A program made the position numbers and the translations under genes. Of a stretch of 64,000 nucleotides of DNA, positions 1 to 12,800 are shown one piece after another. The stretch's first letter is position 1. Each line of letters opens with the position of its first letter. The notes below the pieces were generated by a model. It did no database searches. It was not told where the DNA came from and saw nothing but the letters and a program-made list of their open reading frames with translations. Location of the stretch: NCBI RefSeq assembly GCF_963855985.1, contig NC_087096.1, positions 1,488,001 to 1,552,000 of the forward strand. Reading direction: 5' to 3'. This DNA comes from Ostrinia nubilalis. Lineage: Eukaryota > Arthropoda > Insecta > Lepidoptera > Crambidae.

Positions 1-809
1 TTACAGGTTACAACACTGATGTGTCAGAGACAACATGGAGATAACACATAATTTTAAACTTCAAGTCAATTTGACAAGTCTCATGAAGTCTCACAAATTT
101 TCATCGTCCACATATTTTGCTAAAATAATTTGTTTAAAGATTGATTCCAAACTTGTATAATCGTGAGAATAAAGTTGGTTTCATGGGCTTGTGAAATAAT
201 GTGTATGATATTATGAACACGTAAGTGATTATGGTGTAATTGTGTGCACAAGTGTTTGTTTACATTTAAGGAAATTTCTAAAGAATTTAGGTATACGTCG
301 TATTGGTGCGTGCAGAAATGACATTACATTATGTGGGATTTGATATTTAACGTCACACCGAACTGGTCCGAATATGCACGGACCTTTATTGCCTTTTACT
401 ACGCAAGTCTCGGTAGTAGATTTTGTTTATTACAATGCATCACAAAAAACTACACTTCTGGTCACGGTGAATAGCATATGACAATACCTATGTTATTAAG
501 TGTGTTAGGGTCTACAATTCTACATACATACAACTTACGTGATACATTGGCACCGGTGTTGCAATCCTCAAGTTGTTGTGTAACATCTTGTCAATTCATA
601 TTTAATCACAAGGTAGGGGCTACTAATAATCCAATTTATTGTGCTATCAATCAAAGCCGAATCAATAGTGAGGACTGAAATAACTACTGGGCTGATTTTT
701 ATGAAACTATATAACACGTACTTTATAAAAGATCACAAGTAAGAAAAGTGGGCAAGGGAGCTACTTTTACCTCATTAGTTAGGTTAACGGACGAAGTTAA
801 ATAACTTAC

Positions 810-3800
810 GGGCTCGTCCGAGCGGGACCAATATCCAAGCAGCAGCATCAGTGTTCCAACATCCAGTAGCCACGTGCGAGCCAGCGTCACGTACACGGCT
901 GTACGCGGTTCGTAGAACTCCAGTCTGCACATGAAGCAAATTATTTTGGACTTGGTGGTCCCAGAAACAGAACTTTTTTTTAGAACTCCAACTTGCTTAC
1001 AACAGGCTAAGTATTGGGGCAAACGATTAGCTAAGCGGTGTAAGAATTAAATAATTAAGAGCTGTTTTTCGCGACTCCAGCCAGCACATGAAAGAAAGAA
1101 AGAAAGAAAGAAAATCTTTATTTGACAACAACAATAGTAGAAAATAGATACATTCATTTTAGAACACAAACATCAAAAAGGAGAAAGAAAAAAGGAAAAA
1201 ATAATAATAAAGTTGTCAAAAAGGCCACCCACTCAGTAACGTCTTGGCCCGTTGACCAAGACACTGATTTTCAGTGGGCGCCTTTTTGAGCCACATGACG
1301 GACTATCATTGGGAGAAACGATTATAGACCTAGTGATCTGGGAATTATAATGGGCGCCCCCGAGCGCCACCAATATCCAAGCAGAAGCATCAGGGTTCCA
1401 ACTTCCAGTAGCCACGTGCGAGCCAGCGTCACGTACACAGCTGTGCGTGGTTCGTAGAACTCCAGTCTGTATAATTATGAAGCATATGATTTTAGACTTG
1501 GCGGTCCCAGAAATAGAACTTTTTTTTGTAACTCCAACTTGCTTACAACAGGCTATTGGGGAAAACGGTTTTAGAGCTAGCGGTGTAAGAATTAAGCAGC
1601 AGCATCAGTGTGTCTACATCCAGTAACCACGTGCGAGCCAATGTCACGTACACAGCTGTGCGCGGTTCGTAGAACTCCAGTCTGCACATGAAGCAACCGA
1701 TTTTAGACCTAGCGCTCTGGCTATAGATTCGTTTTTCGTATCTCCAGCCAGCACATGACTGACTATCATTGGGGGAAACGATTTTGAATTATAATGGGCT
1801 ATTTTAGACCTCACTGTATGTTTTTTGTAGGACTCCAGTTTGCTCACGACAGGCTATTGGGGTAAACAATTTTTGAGCTAGCGGCTAATTATTATACTAA
1901 CTGTAGAGCTGTTTTCGTAGAACTCCAGCACATCACCATCTTCATACAAATAAATAAACAAAATTCCTTCTGTCAACCTAATTAAGGATCACTCATTACC
2001 AGTCCGTGATAGCTACAAGAAAACCTTCTCTCTCCTAAGAGACATATTATACAGTTCATAGATTAATGATGGTATGCTTTGATTGGACTTGAAATACATA
2101 TTGTAATCGTAAAATCTTACCTTACAATCATATTAAAAAGCAGCGGACACAAAGCAACTCCTGCGGTGATGATCACGGAAATAATCACTTCCCAATTCTG
2201 AATTTTAACCTCAGCACTCAACAACATCCAAAGCCCATACTCCAGAGCGATTATGGACCCTATTACGAGGGTCGTTACGATCACATTCGCCAGGTTCCGC
2301 CCGATGCGAGTGCAGAGCGAAGCCGATTCTTTGTTTTTGTTTTGCTCGCTGAGGAGTTCCTGAAAGAAATACTTGGGTTAACCATAATGATGAGTAAAAC
2401 CCAAATATTGATTAGTTCAATATTTGGGTTTTACTAATCATCATTATGGTCATGATGCTTTGGGCTATTTTCGGAGGAGATTAAGTATCACAACAAAAAT
2501 AAATATAATTTGATTTTAATTGTTATTGCGATATTGTGGTTAAGAAGTGAAATTAATGGTATGGGCACACAAAGGCCGTTAGAACACTCGCTAAGAGATC
2601 AAACCTCTGTAATTACATTCTACAGTTAGCTCATCGTCTTCGACCTAGGAAACCTATGGTAGAAAGAAATATGTGTAAGACTGCATTAATGAAAAAGAGT
2701 TTCTTAGATATGGCACCAAAACTGTTTAACAAGCTTCCTAAGGCCTTGCTAGAGTGTGATGACAAAATGTTTAAAAAGGAACTGATCTTACTACTATTAA
2801 ATAAAATGTATTATACCATTGATGAATTTTGTAATGATTCTTTAGGTTAAGTTTTGACATAATTTGAAATTATATACTTTATGACATTAGCTATTATTTT
2901 GTTGTATTTAATAATTAGAAAGATTGACTGACTGCATTGACATAGATAATTTTGTAATACCAATTGATTTAGATTATATTATTATTCAAATTTATTAAGA
3001 ATTCGTATGCCTATACGGCAGATCATAGTGGAACCTACTAACCCCTAACAACTTTGTACCTATGATAATGACGAATAAATGACATTGGGAACTTTTTGCC
3101 CCACTTTTCGAAAAGTAGCGGACACAAACGAAACCTATCACAGATGATACATACTAATATCCAATGAATTTCCGTGCATTTTTTTTTCTCTCTTATATGG
3201 GAATATTGAGAAAATGAAGTTTTAATATTTTATTTTATTTTACATTTAGGCAGGCCTGGCTCACTCCGCGCGGTACATCCGATAATTACCTACAGCGAAG
3301 CGCCCCGCCGGCGGGTATTATATCAGTCGAGTGTCACGCGCGCGCTCGTCAGGACGCTGGCGTGCGTTGTAGTATGATTATAATTCTATGATCGAAGTAT
3401 TATATTATATTTAAAAATGGACATAAAGAGAAAGAAATATTGTGCGGCGTTCGGGTGTTTAAATTCGAAAAGTAATCTACCGGATTTATCTTTTTTTTTT
3501 CGCTTCCCAAATATGCTGAAAGGTATGTTGGTCATGTAGGTAATCAATATTTCTTAGGATAGTATAGGAACCTAACCTACTATGACTACTGCTCAGAATG
3601 CGTTCGTTCGTTTCAGCCAAATGACATCCACTGCTGGACAAAGGCCTCTCCCAAGGTTTTCCATAATGAATGCATACTTACCTACATACGTACCTCATTA
3701 CAAATAAGTAGATTAATTATTTTTTCACTAGACAGCAACCCTAACAGCGTAAGAAGAGTTCAGAGGCACGCGATAGAAAGAGACAAAACTTGTAGGTGAA

Positions 3801-6800
3801 TAAAATTGTAGGTACGTAGTGCTGTGCGAGCTGAATTCCACTGTATTGCGTCGTAGCAAGACTCGCATTTATTTAAATCGTCTTGCGGAGTAATCCTTCT
3901 GTACCTGTACTATTACTTATTCTGTGATTTAGGTAACATTTTGACGACCTCCGTGGCGGAGAGGCGCACACACCGGTTTTCAAGGTGTGCCGGGCCAATC
4001 CTGAGGTCCCGAGTTCGATTCCCGGCCGGGACAATATAGAAAACGATCTTTTCACATTGTCTCTGGTTTGGGTGTGTTGTGGTTCGTCGTTCCCGATTTC
4101 CATAACACAAATGCCTTAGCTACTTATTTTGGGTTGGAGTAATATATGAGATGTTGTCTAATATTAATTTAAGTATTTATAATATTTTATTTATTTATAT
4201 TATTTTATTTATATTTTTTATTTATTTATATTATTTTATTTACTTTTATTGGTTACTCTGCAATGCCAAACAACATAACATGTAAAAATATCAAATCATT
4301 TTAGACAAATATATTTTCAACTTAGACTCGTCATATCTCAGAATTCCCATATCTCAAAACATAGCGCTTTAAGGGAATATACCTACAAGTATAAAGCTTT
4401 GAAATAAAATACGTTTCATCTTTGTCCGCCGTGGGGCATTTTCTCATATTAAAGTTCCCAATGTCCTTTCATTTTCATTTTCAGTGTTGATCCCTCCATC
4501 TTTCCTATGGCCATACCAACCTTACGAGTATATTTGGTCGAATCAGGGGAGGCACCTTATGCCATATATGCAGGTGGCATAAGAGTTCGGCATAAGGAGG
4601 GGTCTGACGCAGAATATGCACTTCGCAATATGAGCATTTCGCGAAATGCGCACTTTTCTATACTAATATTATACAAACAAAATCTTCAGCCTTTACATTT
4701 GTATAGAAAAGTGCGCATTTTTTGAAGTGCTCATTTTGCGAAATGCACATTCTGCGTCAGATCCATAAGGAGGTGCTAGCTGCCCGGTCCCATACTAGGG
4801 TGCCACCCGTTTTGAGTGAGGAGACTCTTCATTAGGGACATGGACGAAGCGAAGAGTTAACGAATTTGTAGGGAGTGAAATTGCGCGGCCGATTACAATC
4901 TATCAAAGGCAGCAGATTGCAGTTAATCGTGGGCAATAAGATATTATCTCTGTCTATTTATCTATCTAAAGTCCGGTCGCCGAGCTCGTAGAATTTCGTC
5001 CAATGACCCCAAGCTACCCATCCTTATCGCTCGCGCGTAATTATATTGCTTTCGCGACTGTGCGACGGGCGCACGCAGTGAGTGTGCGAGCGCGACAGCA
5101 ATATAATCACGCGCGAGCGATAAGGATGGGTAGCTTGGGGTCATTGGACGAAATTCTACGTGCTCGGCGACCGGACTTTAGGTAGACTTGTACCTTGAGC
5201 TCGTTGTAGATGCTAGTAGCGTTGAGCGCGGCGGCCTGGCGCGTGACGACGCCGAAGTCCCAACCACAGAACAGTTTGTTGGCCAGCGCGTGCGGCACAC
5301 CGCCCGCCGTCTCGATGAAATTGCGCCGGTACGAGTATGCCGTCCTGGTGGAACATTTTTTTTTATGTGACAGGAGGCAAACATTAAGGCTGAGTTGCAC
5401 CACCTTTATTTTAACCGTAACAATAATAATAACCAGTTCTTCCTGTGTGGAGTTTGACAGATTTTTTACATGTGTTGTCAAAGTTAAAGTAAGATAAGAA
5501 ACTCAGCCTAAGTCAACAGCATAACAGGCTATCACAACATAATTCTTTGAACAGAACTCGTAAAAGTATGTAGCAGGAAAGCGCTGGAAGCAGGGCGCTA
5601 CCGACCAATATGGAAATCATTGGGGGAGGCCTATGTTCAGCAGTGAATGTCCTGTGGCTGAAATAATCATGATGACGATAGTTCTTTGGCAAAAAATGAT
5701 TAAAGATTTGAGTCGGTACCGAAAATTTTAAATGTTTCTTGAACTTGGCATTTGGTAGTCTGGAACCGACTTTGAAAGTATCAATCATGCTATATCTTTA
5801 CAGCTTAATTTTACCTAATAAGAGTCTCTAAAATTTGCGCGGGTAAACCGAACGTGCGCCCGCCCTCTCCTCGCGTGGAAACACGCGCACGCGTCAGCGC
5901 TATACTGCGCCGCTCATAATATTTTATTTGTTTATTTAAAGACTTCATTGCACGCACATAAGAATGATCCGTACAAAAAAGCGAGCTTAATGCCATATGG
6001 CATTATCTCCCAGCTAACCTTGAGCAGCTTTAACTAAAGTCGCTGACATAGCCCGACGGATTAGCAAGCTGAAGTAGTAACGGGCAGGGCACATAGTGCG
6101 CAGAACTGACGGCCGATGGGGCAGCAAGGTTCTGGAATGGAGGCCGCGTACCGGAAAACGCAGCGTGAGACGTCCACCTACAAGGTGGACCGACGACATC
6201 GTAAAGGTAGCAGGGAAGCGCTGGACGCAGGCCGCTACCAATCTATCAACGTGGAAAGCATTGGGGGATGCCTATGTTCAGCAGTGGACGTCCTATGACT
6301 GAAATAATGATGATGATGATGATAACCTTGAGCAAAACAGAGAATACGACACAGGCGCTAAAACATTCAACTCGTGAATCAAAACTGACCTGTAGCACAG
6401 CACAGCGAAGACCACCAGGTAGAGACAGACCATGGTGAAGAAGTAGGCGAAGGGCATGCTGTAGGTCAGCGGCGAGCCTGCTGATATGTCTCCGGAATGG
6501 TAGTGCCCGTAGAACAGGAGGGAGTCCTCGAAACTTCCCTGTAACATAAACCATTTTAATATGGAAGTAGCTGGCTTCGTACCAGCTCGATTTTTTAATG
6601 CAGTATGTGTCGGTATGTGCCGGTATGCACAATACTTAATCTCTGCATTACTTAATCACTGTGTCAGCACATTTATCACGTATAGTGTTGATGCTGTGAC
6701 GTATTTTATCTATAATCTATATCGTATAAATACTCGTGTAGTTCACGTTAATAAACAGACTAATAACAGAGACTAACAACAACCATTGTCTCATTCATAT

Positions 6801-9800
6801 GGTCTCCTACCATGGTACACAGTACAAGGCAGGTATTCTACTGCAATCGCACCTGATGTTAAGTGAGATGCAGTCTAGGATGTTACATACAGGCCCTGTA
6901 AGTGCCTACTCACTCTCGCCTTGAAAAGGCTCGGATTATAATGATCGGGAAAGACAGCAGCAGGCAACGAATTACAGTTTCTAGCTGTATAAAAGAGTCA
7001 GCGAAACGCTTAGTGTTGACAACGTAGGGTTGCAGTTTCACATTGTAGGGACGTTCATTAAGTGACTAATCCCCGTTTTCGCAATCAATCACAAATTTTT
7101 AAGTGACCCCTATGACAACAAAATTCCTGTTATTTGTTACCATAGTCCTTAGGGGTCACTTATAAATTAGGAATTGATGGTAAAAACGGGCATAAGTGTA
7201 CTACCTTTCCTGAGATTAAGTCCAAGAAGCTCCACTGAACTCCCGTACTGTTAGCTCCGCTATCATACAGCGCCTGCGGCACCACCACGAAGGAGACAAC
7301 TAATGCTCCTGATGGCTAGTAATAGCTTGCTGATGACGTCACCAAATATAGACGTTCTTTAAGTGTCCAAGTGTCTTACCTTCCCTGAGATGAAGTCCAA
7401 GAAGCTCCACTGAACTCCCGTGCTGTTAGCTCCACTATCATACAGCGCCTGAGGCACCACTACAAAGCCGACCACGAAGACAGCCAGTAAGACGTCCAGC
7501 ACGAACAGCCAGCGCAGGAAGTAGAAGTACGAGCCCACGGCCGAGCCGAAGTGGCCCTCGATGCTCCTGATGACTTAGTAACAGCTCGATGCTGACGTCA
7601 CGAGGTGTGGACGTTCCCTAAGTGTTCTAACCTTCCGGGAGATGAAGCATATACTTCGTCTCCTATCTTCATCTTCCAAGCTCCATTACCCCGCAGTATC
7701 GTCAGCTCTTGCGATGCAGCTCGAAGCTAAATGTCACAGAGTATGGGTGCGTTCCTTAAGTGTCACGACGTGTGGACGTTCCCTAAGTGTCTAACCTTCC
7801 GGGAGATGAAGCATATACTTCATCTCCAATCTTCATCTTCCAAGCTCCATCACCCCGCAGTACCGTCAGCGACGCTCGATGGCTCGACGCTAAATGTCAC
7901 AGAGTATGGGTGCGTTCCTTAAGTGTCACGAAGTGTGGACGTTTCCTAAGTGTCTTACCTTCCCTGAAATAGTTTTCTTCTTATGTGACAGGAGGCAAAC
8001 GAGCGAACGTATCACCTGATGGTAAGTGATTACCGTCGCCCATAGACACCCGCAGTCTCAGGGGCGTTACAGGTGCGTAGCCGTAGTCTATGAGGCTACA
8101 CTACTTCGCTCATTAATGGTACTGCCATTAGCGACGCCATCATACAGATGCTCCAAATCCCCTCGAATCACGGCTCGACGCTGAATGGCACGAGTATGGG
8201 TGCGTTCCTACCTAAAGTGTCTTACCTTTCCAGAAATGAAGTCCAAGAAGCTCCATTGAACTCCCGTACTGTTTGCTCCGCTATCATACAGCGCCTGAGG
8301 CACCACTACAAATCCAACCACGAAGACTGCCAGCAGGACGTCCAGCACGAACAGCCAGCGCAGGAAGTAGAAGTACGAGCCAACGGCCGAGCCGAAGTGG
8401 CCCTCGATGTTTCTGATGGCTTCGTACCACGGCTCGATGCTGAATGTGAAGTCGCGCAGACGCTCGCGGAACTGAAGACAATGGTGTTTAAATTAATCAT
8501 TTAGAATTTTAGACTGCACATCACTAATTCACCATCAGTAATTTTAGTCTCTGTAGGGGTAAGAATCAAAATTTTCAGAGGCAAATAGAGAATTTAGCCT
8601 ACACTCCGGGATTAAATATTATTATGATCAACAGCTATCTGAATCTTACAACGATCCTTAACTTTGAACTCCTCCTATGTTTTTCTGATTAATTTCGATG
8701 CAAGTCCAATGATAATTTATCTATCCCCCGGGACAAACTAGACCTTCATTGGTTGGGTTTATATTAGCGGTCATAGCGGGAGACGGCGTATGTGACTGTA
8801 CCAGACAGTCTGCCAACAGAGAGAGATGGCGGGAGATCGTGCGGAGAGTTGTATCCGCCTCTACAACCGATGTGAACAACGCCTCAGCGTGACTCAGGAA
8901 ATATTTGACGACGTGAATAATGCTCTTTCCAAAGTATTAGACTGGTTTACAACTAATAATTTGCTATTAAACGCAAAAAAAACTAAATGTTTAAAATTCA
9001 CTATGCCTAATGTCAAACAAGTTAATACTAATATTACAGTAAATAATGAACGTATTGAACTGATAAACTCTACTGTCTTTCTAGGTATTACCCTAGACTG
9101 TAAATTACAATGGGGCCCCCATATTGCTGCCTTGGCGGGAAGACTTAGTTCAGCTGCCTTTGCGGTGAGAAAGATCAGAAACTTGACTGATGTTGAAACA
9201 GCAAGGCTTGTATATTTTAGTTATTTTCATAGTATTATGTCTTATGGTCTTTTACTGTGGGGCTCAGCAGCAGACATAGAATCAATTTTCATTTTACAGA
9301 AAAGAGCTGTTCGGGCAATATACGGTCTTAAACCACGTGACTCGCTTAGAGAAGTTTTTAAAGAAATCAATATATTGACTGTGGCTTCGCAATACATATT
9401 TGATAACATTATGTATGTCCGTAAACATATACATTTATTTACTAAGAAAAGTGACGTCCACTCATTTAACACGAGACATAAGAATAAACTTGCTGTTCCA
9501 TCATTTAGGTTGCATAAAATAGGTAATTCATTCTTGGGGAAATGTATTACCATATTTAACAAAATACCACACAACCTTGTCGAATTGCCAATAAACAAAT
9601 TTAAGATACATATAAAAAATACCCTTATGTCCAAAGGGTACTACAAGGTTCGAGACTATGTTGATGACAAGGATGCGTGGTCAGTTCAGTCTGCACATAT
9701 TTGATGTACTTAAATTTGACTATTCTTACCGTTAGATACCTAATTCCTGGCAATAAGTGGTGACTGAGTTTGTTCCGGCGTTTCTTCTCAGCACTTGCCA

Positions 9801-12800
9801 TATGTTTGTCTCGAAGCGCTGGTAGGGCCCAAAAGATAAGGAGACATGTAAAGTGCCCCATAAGGGCTACCTTTTCTTTTTTTATTATTTTCTATTGACG
9901 TTCATAAGTGCCACTTGTGGTCTAAACTGAATAAATATTTTTGATTTTGATTTATTTGATTTTGATTTTTGACCACGACCGCTCTGCCAAGAGCGCGCGT
10001 AACGAATAAGAAGAAGAATATTAGCGGTCAAGCTGAAGATCTTGGCTACACAGAATATGCAGCGGTGGGAACGAGAGGTTTGCTATTCACACCTCCCGTA
10101 CCCTAACCTGGCAATGGCAAAAAATGCTAGAGTCACCAGTTTGCCACATCTTGAAAGCATATAGACAAAATAATATTGTAAAAACAGCGGTTTGTTTTGA
10201 ATCTAGTGTTGCTCACCCTTTTGACAGTAAATCCCATCCTATACTTGAGCCTCTTGGTCATAGATATGGGCCGCCTTTTGGACCGCAGGCTGACAGACGC
10301 GGAAAGCTTGGCTCGCACGTGCCTCTTCATGGTGAGACCTTGAGGGAGGTCTCGCAATGCTTCCCTGGAAGGAAAAAATATATTCAAAATGAGATCAGAT
10401 CAAGGCATCTGGGCGTTGTTATAAAATACGGTTCTAAGTTTTTGTATTGGAGATTTTTGTTATGCATAACAAGGCAGGTATTTGACCGCAATCGCACCTG
10501 GTGTCAATTGAGATACAGTATGCAGTCGAAGATGTTACATATCTGCAATGTAGGTGCCTATTCGCTCTCGCCTTGAAAATATGTCATGGTACTCATAATG
10601 ATGTATTAAATGTATCCTATAGTCTATGCACTGCAAGATGGTGCAGGTGACATGACTAGAGATAGGTTAAATTTTAATCCAATTAGTAAATGGCCTGTTG
10701 TCGTCGCAAAATACGCAATAGTACGCAGAACTGACGGCCAATGAGGCATCAAGGTTTTAGAGTGGAGGCTGTGGACCGACGACCTCATAAAGGTAGCAGG
10801 AAGGCGCTGGATGCAGGCCGCTATCAACTGGGCGATGTGGATCTCATTGGGGGAGGCCTATGTTCAGCAGTGGACATCCTATAGCTGAAATGATGATGAC
10901 TGGTTTACACTGGCTTGCGACACTTCGTGCGTGTCGTGAGCGTTGTCTGTATGTGCATTGCCCGAGCGCACTTTGTATGTAGATTGTCTCCTGCTCCTAT
11001 CAATTGTATGTCTATAGTCGGTCCAATGACCCCAAGCTACCCATCCTTATTGCTCGCGCGTAATTATTATATTGCTGTCGCGACTGTGCGACGGGCGGCA
11101 GCAGTGAGTGTGCGAGTGCAACAGCAATATAATTACGCGCGGGCGATAAGGATAGGTAGCTTGGGGTCATTGGACAAAATTCTACGTGCTCCGAGACCAG
11201 ACTTTACCTGCGCAGCTCCTCGGCCTCGGGGTTGTCGTCCATGAGCCGCTGGTGCTGCTCCAGCTCGCGCACGATCATGTCGGCGCGCTTGTCGGCGCTC
11301 GGGCCGGCGGGCGCGTCGCAAACATCCTCCAGCAACGCATTATGTTCGGAATTTGTTCGGCGGAGGCGGAGGGTGTCTGTAAGTGTAAATACGAGATGCT
11401 ACAGTCACTGGTGAAAATTAGAGGCGTCAGTTCGCGCTGCGACAGAGACAAGCGACCGAGACAAAAGACCGAGACCGTTACTTGACTTTAGGCAATGTTT
11501 ATGTGTCAGTTCGCGAGCGAGACGGAGACCAGACACAGAGATCTAAGTCAAGTAAAGGTTGCGACAGAGACAAGAGACCGAGACAAGAGACTGAGACAGG
11601 AGATCGCGACCGTTACTTGACTAAGGCAGAGACCTGTCTGTCTCTGTCTCGCTTGCGAACTGTCGCTTATACATTGTCTAAAGTCAAGTAACGTTCGCGG
11701 TCTCCCGTCTCGGTCTCGTGTCTCGGTCTCCTGTCTGTGACGCGGTGCGAACCGCCACCTTTAGGCTTACCAAGTTAAGTTTCTACTTGTAACATTGTAA
11801 TTATTAAAATTTAATTCCCAAAATATTTGGTCATACAGTCTCACTGCACATCGATTGTCACACACCAGATTTAATTTAATGTTTTGAATAATTTTCCCTG
11901 GTAAAGATAATAATACGCGTCCGATAACGTAACTCAATAGCGTGCAATGTTATTATAGGGTTCGTGTCTTTGTGTCATGCTCGCGCGATAAGTCAATGAG
12001 TTCCTGAGGGGATCCTATTTCTTTGGCCCATTGCAGTTAAGGCTCAACGCCTAAAACACAAAAGATGAATTGGGGGGTCACGGGAAATGCGACTGGGGAT
12101 GGGTTCGTTCAGAATTCATAAAATGACGTAGAGACGAAAATGGACATTTCCATATTTTCGGATATATTAATTCCTCCCTTTCTCTCTTTCCTGTCTAGAC
12201 AAGATTTTTGAATGAGCTACAGTAACGAAAACATGGCAATGGTGTTATTGAGTAGGTAGTCGCCTCGAAATTACGACTGTATGACTGTATGGTCACGTTT
12301 TGGTGTCATATGAAAAGTTACTATGTTAGAGCAGTAGAATGATGCTTTAGAACACAAGCAAAATTATTGTTTTAATTCAATAAAACGCCCATGACTAATT
12401 ATACGCAAATCGCAAACCGTGCAACGTCGGTTTCATAGTTCATACTTCAATTCCTATTATTTTGCTATAGATTTGTTTATACGGAGACAGCTGTATGTTT
12501 CCTTAAAAGTATATTATAAAAAAAACATAAACATACCTGAATAAACATCCAGTTCAATATCGTTATCCATAACACACAACTAAAACTGTCCCATTAGTGA
12601 TAGGTATTAATAACTGCGCAAATTAATCTAAAGTTTACCGCCCATTTAATTGCTGTGTTATTTATGATATACAGGGAAAAATATGTATTTTATGCGAGCA
12701 ACAAGGACGAAGGTAGACAGAGCACTGACGATCTGAATCATGCACGATCATAATTAAACTGGCGCTAACTTCATTACAGCTCGTTAGGCCGTACTAACTG

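Larger units (their letters stand above)
3081..4465 (+). mobile_element. P-element-like unit with inverted ends, carrying a THAP exon
   Basis: Ends match in inverted orientation: gacattgggaacttt at 3081, and its reverse complement at 4451-4465, with further similarity (gccccac, gcggac) inside. The only coding part seen is a THAP-domain exon at 3417-3522. Two later insertions sit inside, a LINE tail near 3600 and a tRNA-derived SINE near 3944. I did not find an 8-bp target duplication. The link to P elements is inferred from the THAP domain. Confidence 0.4.

Noticed and set aside
1352..1681. Copies of the LEFYEPRTAVY exon as working mutually exclusive exons
   Set aside because: Both lack a donor; only 810-924 has complete splice sites.
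3944..4040. tRNA gene
   Set aside because: Has pol III boxes but no complete cloverleaf and continues into a SINE body.
5003..5185. Similar small ORFs beginning [13 protein letters not shown] on both strands at four places
   Set aside because: They arise from the palindromic 210-bp MITE; each strand reads the same sequence.
8826..8880. First codons of the reverse transcriptase frame as its true start
   Set aside because: They come from a different LINE into which the jockey element inserted.
11482..11691. Arg/Asp/Thr-rich ORF from gaccgagaca repeats
   Set aside because: Low-complexity translation of a fold-back repeat.
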